A DNA stretch of 60,377 nt from positions 1 through 60,377 of the forward strand of contig NZ_WUWM01000037.1 in assembly GCF_009846885.1 (NCBI RefSeq), given 5' to 3'. Positions within the stretch are counted from its first letter, which is position 1. Every line of letters begins with the position of its first letter. The translations under genes were made by a program, and so were the position numbers. Shown here piece after piece: positions 56,035 to 60,377 of the stretch. This DNA is from Paenibacillus puerhi. Its GTDB lineage: Bacteria; Bacillota; Bacilli; Paenibacillales; NBRC-103111. The notes beneath the pieces are model-generated. The model was not told where the DNA came from. It worked only from the letters and a program-made list of their open reading frames with translations, and did not search any database.

Positions 56035-56481
56035 CTAGAAAAACAGGTTGATCAGCATCCCGCGTATTTCTCCGATTTTCTGCAGCAAATCAATCCGGCC
56101 CTGCTCGCTTTCGAGCAGGTCATCAGCCAGGCCAAGCAGCTCCGTATCCAGCTCTTCCAGCAGCTTGTAGCGCTTGGAGCGTCCTCTGCGGTCCCAGCCG
56201 CGTGTTTCCCGAAGCTGTACCCCCCGGCGGGCCGTTTCCTCCAGAAAGCTCTTCACCATCAGCTTATACTGACGCAGCTCCCTGACCGTCATCGATTTGG
56301 CCAATCTTTGTCCTTGCTGGTCGATCTGGTCCAGCATGCGCTGGAGCTGCTCCCGGGTGGCCCGCTCGTCTTGATGCTGCATCATATCCTGAAATGATTT
56401 TTGCTGAAGCTGCTGGGAAGATGAATTCTCGCTGCGTACCCATTCCTTGCCGACTGGACGCCATCCCGGGTTTATTTTCAC
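56035..56481 (-). CDS. yaaR: YaaR family protein (DUF327)
   Basis: A 148-residue, highly charged and mostly helical protein with RELRQYKLMVKSFLEETARRG near 68-88, the family core. No membrane segment or catalytic motif is visible. It lies between darA and holB as in B. subtilis. Function unknown; coiled-coil character suggests a protein-protein role. Confidence 0.9.
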   Translation of the reverse strand: MKINPGWRPVGKEWVRSENSSSQQLQQKSFQDMMQHQDERATREQLQRMLDQIDQQGQRLAKSMTVRELRQYKLMVKSFLEETARRGVQLRETRGWDRRGRSKRYKLLEELDTELLGLADDLLESEQGRIDLLQKIGEIRGMLINLFF

Positions 56482-56499
56482 GCGGCTCCGACCTCTTCT

Positions 56500-56865
<366 letters not shown>

Positions 56866-56950
56866 CTACTCTTATATAATTTGACAAGCACGTGATAAAT
56901 TCCTTCATTAATATAGGAAACGTCTGCTTAAAATCCAAAAGTTCTTGATA

Positions 56951-57589
56951 TTATACGCGCCCCCGAAGCCATTGGTTCACGATCCGCCTAATTTGCGAAG
57001 CAACCTTGTCCGGAGCTTGCTCCGCATCTATCCGTTGTACCCGTTCGGAATAGCGGCGGAGCACCTCCTCATACCCGTCGCGAACCTTCTGATGAAACTG
57101 CAGCGCTTCCAGGTCGAGACGGTTTAACTCCCGATTACGGTCCGAGCGGATGCGCGCGAGCCCGACCTCCGGGCTCACATCCAGGTATAGCGTAAGGTCC
57201 GGCATCCAACCCTCAATCGCAAATTTGTTAATAGCAAAGACTTCGTCCATCCCGAGCCCACGGGCGTAGCCCTGATACGCGAGACTGCTGTCGATAAATC
57301 GGTCGCATACCACCACACGTCCTGATTCCAGAGCCGGAATGACCTTTTCGCTCAAGTGCTGCCTGCGGGCTGCCGCATACAAAAGCGCCTCGGTGCGACT
57401 ATCCATCGCGGTATGGCGGTTGTCCAAAACAATGGCTCGAATTTGCTCCGCGATCGCTATGCCCCCAGGCTCCCTCGTAGCTATAGGCTCAAGCCCCTGC
57501 TCACGAATCTCAGCCAAAATGGAGGCGATAGCTGTTGTCTTCCCTGCGCCCTCTCCGCCCTCAACGGTAATAAAAAATCCTTTATTCAC
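56951..57589 (-). CDS. tmk: Thymidylate kinase
   Basis: Phosphorylates dTMP to dTDP. The 212-residue product has the P loop VEGGEGAGKTT near residue 10, the DR(F/Y) motif CDRFIDSSLAYQGYARGLG near 92 and a short lid (SDRNRELNRLD). GTG at 57589 is preceded by AGGGGA and overlaps the yaaO stop by 8 bp, so both are translated together. Confidence 0.95.
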   Translation of the reverse strand: MNKGFFITVEGGEGAGKTTAIASILAEIREQGLEPIATREPGGIAIAEQIRAIVLDNRHTAMDSRTEALLYAAARRQHLSEKVIPALESGRVVVCDRFIDSSLAYQGYARGLGMDEVFAINKFAIEGWMPDLTLYLDVSPEVGLARIRSDRNRELNRLDLEALQFHQKVRDGYEEVLRRYSERVQRIDAEQAPDKVASQIRRIVNQWLRGRV

Positions 57590-59114
57590 AATAGTGTCCC
57601 CTATTCTGTCCATGAAATGTTTGTACCGGTACCGTCCCAAGCCCCGTAATATTGTGGCCTTGAAAATGAGCGCCCGACGCTGCCAACCGGCGAAGGCTGG
57701 CCGCTGTCTGTGGTGTTATCCGCTCTCCTGGATATAGCAGCGGAATACCCGGCGGATAGGGCACGATCATCTCCGCCGCCACATGCCCCTCGCAGGCGTC
57801 TAAAGCGATATAAGAATAAGCCTCGACCTTATCATGGATCGTGCCGAACGTAAAGGAGACAGGCTCCGAGATCCTCTCCTGGAGCTGGAACAAGTCGGCC
57901 TCTCGCCGGTTCTCCTGCCGACTGCCTGACTCCAGCCGGCATTCATCCCCGATCTTCCCCTGTATCCGGTCTAAAGCTTCAAGCAGCCGATCCACGTCCT
58001 GCTGCCGGCTGGCAAGGCTGAATGCCAATACGACGTGATCGGCATCGGCCATCTCGGGATAACAGCCGTAACGCTCTAGCTCAGCTTTAAGCTCGTATCC
58101 GTTTAACTGTCCTGTGTTATCATACAGCACTTGCTTAAAGGGATCCATCTCATATTCGCCTGTTGCGCAGACCAAACCCCAGCGAGGTCTTAAAGCCAAC
58201 TGCTCTCTCCATTTGCTTATAGCTTCAAGTGCCTCGTCCAGTGCATTAGCTCCCCGCTCTTGCAAGTAACAGCGGCTCAAGTCCAGACTTGCCATGATCA
58301 AATAAGATGGGCTGGAGCTTTGCAGCATACCGAGAGCCCGACGCAAGGCTGTGCGATTGACAAGCGGGCCTTGTACATGAAGCATCGACCCCATGGTCAG
58401 CGCCGACAGCATTTTATGGGTAGACTGGACCGACACATCGGCACCGCAAGAAAGCGCAGATCCAGGAAGCTTAGGATGAAAGCCGTAGTGAGCGCCGTGC
58501 GCTTCATCCACGAGCAAGCATTTACGCTGCGCATGCAGCAGATCGGCCATAGACTTAAGATCGGGGCCCATGCCATAGTAGGAAGGGCAGGTAGCTACTA
58601 GCCCCTTCGCGGAAGGATACCTTCTTAGCGCCTCCTCCACGTCCTCTACAGCTAATCCGGTGCGCAGGCCCGTCTGTTCATCCACGCGCGGATGTACAAA
58701 CACAGCTTTAGCCCCAGCTAGCATCAACCCGTGAATGACAGACTTATGAGCATCGCGCTGAACCAGCAGCAGATCCCCAGGCTCGCATACCGCTGCAATC
58801 ATCGCCTGGTTGCCGACAGTGCTGCCGTTCACCAGGAAATACGTTTCCTCCGCCCCAAAGCATGCCGCGGCAAGCCGCTGGGCCTCCTCTATCGCTTCCT
58901 CGGGATGATGCAGGTCATCCAATCCCGGAAGCTCTGTAACATCCAGAGCCAGCAGTCTCTCGTAGAACGAGGCGCCTTGTCCGAGCATCTCTGGCCGCGC
59001 CTTATGCCCAGGCACATGAAAGCGCCCTAACGTACGACTATGATACGCCAACATCGCCTCGAATAAAGGTGCTTGTGCAGACCCTGAACCCATCCCTAAG
59101 TCCTCATTTCTCAC
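57582..59114 (-). CDS. yaaO: Orn/Lys/Arg decarboxylase family protein YaaO
   Basis: A PLP-dependent decarboxylase of 510 residues. The PLP lysine lies in STHKMLSALTMGS near 225, with VDEAHGAHYG ahead of it binding cofactor, and the C-terminal PYPPGIPLLYPGE block is typical of the major domain. It lacks the N-terminal wing domain of enteric enzymes. Substrate (Arg, Lys or Orn) cannot be decided from sequence. It heads the unit with tmk, after the gin terminator. Confidence 0.93.
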   Translation of the reverse strand: MRNEDLGMGSGSAQAPLFEAMLAYHSRTLGRFHVPGHKARPEMLGQGASFYERLLALDVTELPGLDDLHHPEEAIEEAQRLAAACFGAEETYFLVNGSTVGNQAMIAAVCEPGDLLLVQRDAHKSVIHGLMLAGAKAVFVHPRVDEQTGLRTGLAVEDVEEALRRYPSAKGLVATCPSYYGMGPDLKSMADLLHAQRKCLLVDEAHGAHYGFHPKLPGSALSCGADVSVQSTHKMLSALTMGSMLHVQGPLVNRTALRRALGMLQSSSPSYLIMASLDLSRCYLQERGANALDEALEAISKWREQLALRPRWGLVCATGEYEMDPFKQVLYDNTGQLNGYELKAELERYGCYPEMADADHVVLAFSLASRQQDVDRLLEALDRIQGKIGDECRLESGSRQENRREADLFQLQERISEPVSFTFGTIHDKVEAYSYIALDACEGHVAAEMIVPYPPGIPLLYPGERITPQTAASLRRLAASGAHFQGHNITGLGTVPVQTFHGQNRGHYCE

Positions 59115-59154
59115 ATCATCTATCGAAAGCTCGACAAGCTGTATTGTACCAAAC

Positions 59155-59194
59155 TAAAAACTCCTCTTCCATCCCTTCTTGGGATAAAGAGGAG
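59155..59194 (-). terminator. Terminator of gin
   Basis: A 14-bp stem with one mismatch (CTCCTCTTTATCCC/GGGATGGAAGAGGAG) and a 5-nt loop is followed by TTTTTAG on the minus strand. Confidence 0.93.
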
Positions 59195-59214
59195 CCTAAA
59201 GATGGAGAGAGGCG

Positions 59215-59412
59215 TTATGCATTCTTTTTATATAAGATCTGCTTCATTTGATGAATGAAGAATGGATACTTGATGTCGCTGACGTCCGTCCTTACCATTT
59301 CCTTCTCGCAATCCTCGCAAATGAATTCTGATATGATCATGATGCCATTTTCCTTCTGTTGTCCGCAGATCATGCAAGAAGGTGTCCATTCGTTCTGCAA
59401 TGTTTCGCTCAT
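59215..59412 (-). CDS. csfB: Anti-sigma-G factor Gin (CsfB)
   Basis: A 65-residue zinc-binding inhibitor that holds sigma-G inactive until engulfment ends. The paired cysteines are CMICG near residue 13 and CEDCE near 33. The start at 59412 (MSETLQNE) follows GAGGTGAAG. It sits behind a sigma-F promoter. In B. subtilis csfB likewise follows rrnA; xpaC and yaaN, next there, are absent. Confidence 0.95.
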   Translation of the reverse strand: MSETLQNEWTPSCMICGQQKENGIMIISEFICEDCEKEMVRTDVSDIKYPFFIHQMKQILYKKNA

Positions 59413-59442
59413 GCAGTCTTCACCTCGAATCTTCTTTTCTAT

Positions 59443-59471
59443 CAGTATGTCCGATTCTCTCAAGAATAAAC
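59443..59471 (-). promoter_or_regulatory. Sigma-F promoter of gin
   Basis: GGACATACTG (59443-59452) is an exact match to the sigma-F -10 GGnnAnAMTR. GTTTA (59467-59471) fits the -35 GYWTA, 17 bp from CATACTG. Confidence 0.85.
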
Positions 59472-59576
59472 ATCTCTAAACTATTTTTATGTTCGTAGAG
59501 CTTATCCGGTGCAAAATATCTTCATAATTCCGGGCGGACAACCGATATAGGAAATGTACAACACTACGATTACTGG

Positions 59577-60119
59577 GTGATTCCATATATGACGAGGCAT
59601 GCTGTCGAGCGATCGCTATCCAAAAACTCGACCATTTACAACTACCGTTTGTTAAAAAGAATTCACCATAAGCCGCTCATGCATTACGCGTACTGGCTAT
59701 GTACGGTGCTTGCCTGGATTGGCGCCCTGCTCCTGATCGATCCCTTGCCCTTCGGCTTGGTATTATTCGGGGTCCCCGTCTTTCATGCGATCTTCCTGCG
59801 CCTTCTGCTTCAGATTAAAGAAAGCTACGTCCCCCGTTCATGGCGCTGGTCACTGCGCTTGCCCTGGTTCGGTTATGCACCCGCCTCCTACATCTCTCTT
59901 TCCAAAGTAGGACGCCTGCACAGCCAACTGTTCTGGGTAGGGCTGCTCGTCCTTGCGTGCCTGTATCCTTGGATCGGCGATCGCCTCTTGTTATTTTCCG
60001 TGTTCCTCCATGTATGGATCCTTCTCCCCCGGCTCCTTCTGCTCTTTCTACTGCGCAGACATCGTGCGGCCGGCCTGATGAAAATCAACGAGCGAGATAC
60101 CTCTTGCTATGCTCAATAA
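59577..60119 (+). CDS. Uncharacterised membrane protein
   Basis: A 180-residue protein with a basic N-terminus and four hydrophobic segments (about 34-54, 58-78, 113-132, 137-160), ending in a basic, Arg-rich tail. I do not recognise the family. It is on the opposite strand to its neighbours and converges on the 23S gene. The start may be 59577 or the ATG at 59589; ribosome sites are weak (GGGTGATTCC). A terminator overlaps its stop, supporting a real gene. Confidence 0.65.
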   Translation: MIPYMTRHAVERSLSKNSTIYNYRLLKRIHHKPLMHYAYWLCTVLAWIGALLLIDPLPFGLVLFGVPVFHAIFLRLLLQIKESYVPRSWRWSLRLPWFGYAPASYISLSKVGRLHSQLFWVGLLVLACLYPWIGDRLLLFSVFLHVWILLPRLLLLFLLRRHRAAGLMKINERDTSCYAQ

Positions 60120-60140
60120 GCAAGAATATCTTGCTTTTTT
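60118..60140 (+). terminator. Terminator of the membrane-protein gene
   Basis: AAGCAAGA-ata-TCTTGCTT is followed by TTTTATTTAT on the plus strand. Confidence 0.85.
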
Positions 60141-60172
60141 ATTTATATTTCCCTCAAACCTTTCCGTTCCCG

Positions 60173-60216
60173 AAAAAACCAAAAACCCTTAACTCAACTC
60201 TCGTTGAATGAAGGGT
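60173..60216 (-). terminator. Terminator of the upstream rRNA operon
   Basis: ACCCTTCATTCAAC-gaga-GTTGAGTTAAGGGT is followed by TTTTGGTTTTTT on the minus strand, about 60 bp after the 23S 3' end. No 5S sequence lies between. Confidence 0.9.
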
Positions 60217-60278
60217 ACTTATTATTCCCTGAAAACTGGATGCGAAATGAAAGCATGCTGAATGCTGTTAGCTTATTT

Positions 60279-60377
60279 GGATAAGCCCTCGACCGATTAG
60301 TATTCGTCAGCTACACGCGTTGCCGCGCTTCCACCCCGAACCTATCAACCTCGTCGTCTACAAGGGGTCTTACTAAC
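60279..60377 (-). rRNA. 23S rRNA, 3' end (partial)
   Basis: The complement contains the conserved 23S end: GACGACGAGGTTGATAGGTT, GGAAGCGCGGCAACGCG, then CTGACGAATACTAATCGGTCGAGG and the final GCTTATCC at 60279. The gene continues beyond the right edge. It occupies the place of rrnA 23S before csfB in B. subtilis. Confidence 0.97.

Overview
The window is about 60 kb of low-to-mid GC Firmicutes chromosome lying between two rRNA operons. Gene content and order follow the origin-proximal Bacillus subtilis block that runs from rrnA (gin/csfB, yaaO, tmk) to rrnJ (greA, lysS), read here on the minus strand. Protein features (AbrB with a C-terminal Cys pair, nadABC placed between ftsH and coaX, an HU gene beside rqcP) point to Paenibacillus or another Paenibacillaceae member. 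This assignment is an inference from order and protein character, not from a database search. It is an endospore former: gin, yabA, ricT, yabG, sspF, spoVG, fin, spoVT, yabP/Q and spoIIE are all present, several behind recognisable sigma-F, sigma-G, sigma-H or Spo0A-type promoters. Almost every gene is on the minus strand; the exceptions are abrB and one membrane protein near the right end. No insertion sequence, prophage or CRISPR array was seen.

Layout, read in transcription order from right to left. The 3' end of a 23S rRNA gene (60279-60377) is followed directly by its terminator, with no 5S gene. Next comes gin with a sigma-F promoter, then yaaO-tmk-darA-yaaR-holB-ricT-yabA (nucleotide supply, c-di-AMP sensing, DNA polymerase delta prime, RNA-maturation and replication-initiation control), then trmN6-rsmI (RNA methylation). 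The divergent abrB/ywfO region carries a cluster of Spo0A boxes. tatD follows, then a c-di-AMP (ydaO/yuaA) riboswitch controlling an RpfB/YabE-type wall protein, then rnmV-rsmA, yabG, veg, sspF, ispE, purR-ridA, spoVG, glmU, ctc, pth, fin, mfd-prsA, spoVT, yabM, mazG-hup-rqcP, yabP-yabQ-divIC-yabR, a tRNA-Met(CAT) gene and spoIIE.

The left third holds yabS-yabT-tilS-hprT-ftsH, an NAD synthesis cluster (nadA-nadB-nadC) running into coaX and hslO, a PrsA-like foldase, cysK behind a consensus promoter, the folate/PABA operon pabB-pabA-pabC-folP-folB-folK-yazB-dusB, then greA, an unusual structured intergenic element, and lysS. The window closes with tandem promoters, leader and 5' end of a second rRNA operon.

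Compared with the B. subtilis order (from general knowledge), prs is absent between glmU and ctc, metS is replaced by a YwfO-type HD protein, and yaaN, xpaC and yazA are missing. The least explained items are a bulge-loop pseudoknot-like RNA element upstream of lysS, the Spo0A-box cluster in front of ywfO, inverted repeats near nadA, an SspF protein with a long Pro/Ala tail, and the missing 5S genes. Nothing amounts to a clearly new multi-gene system; most novelty is in regulation and gene-order changes.
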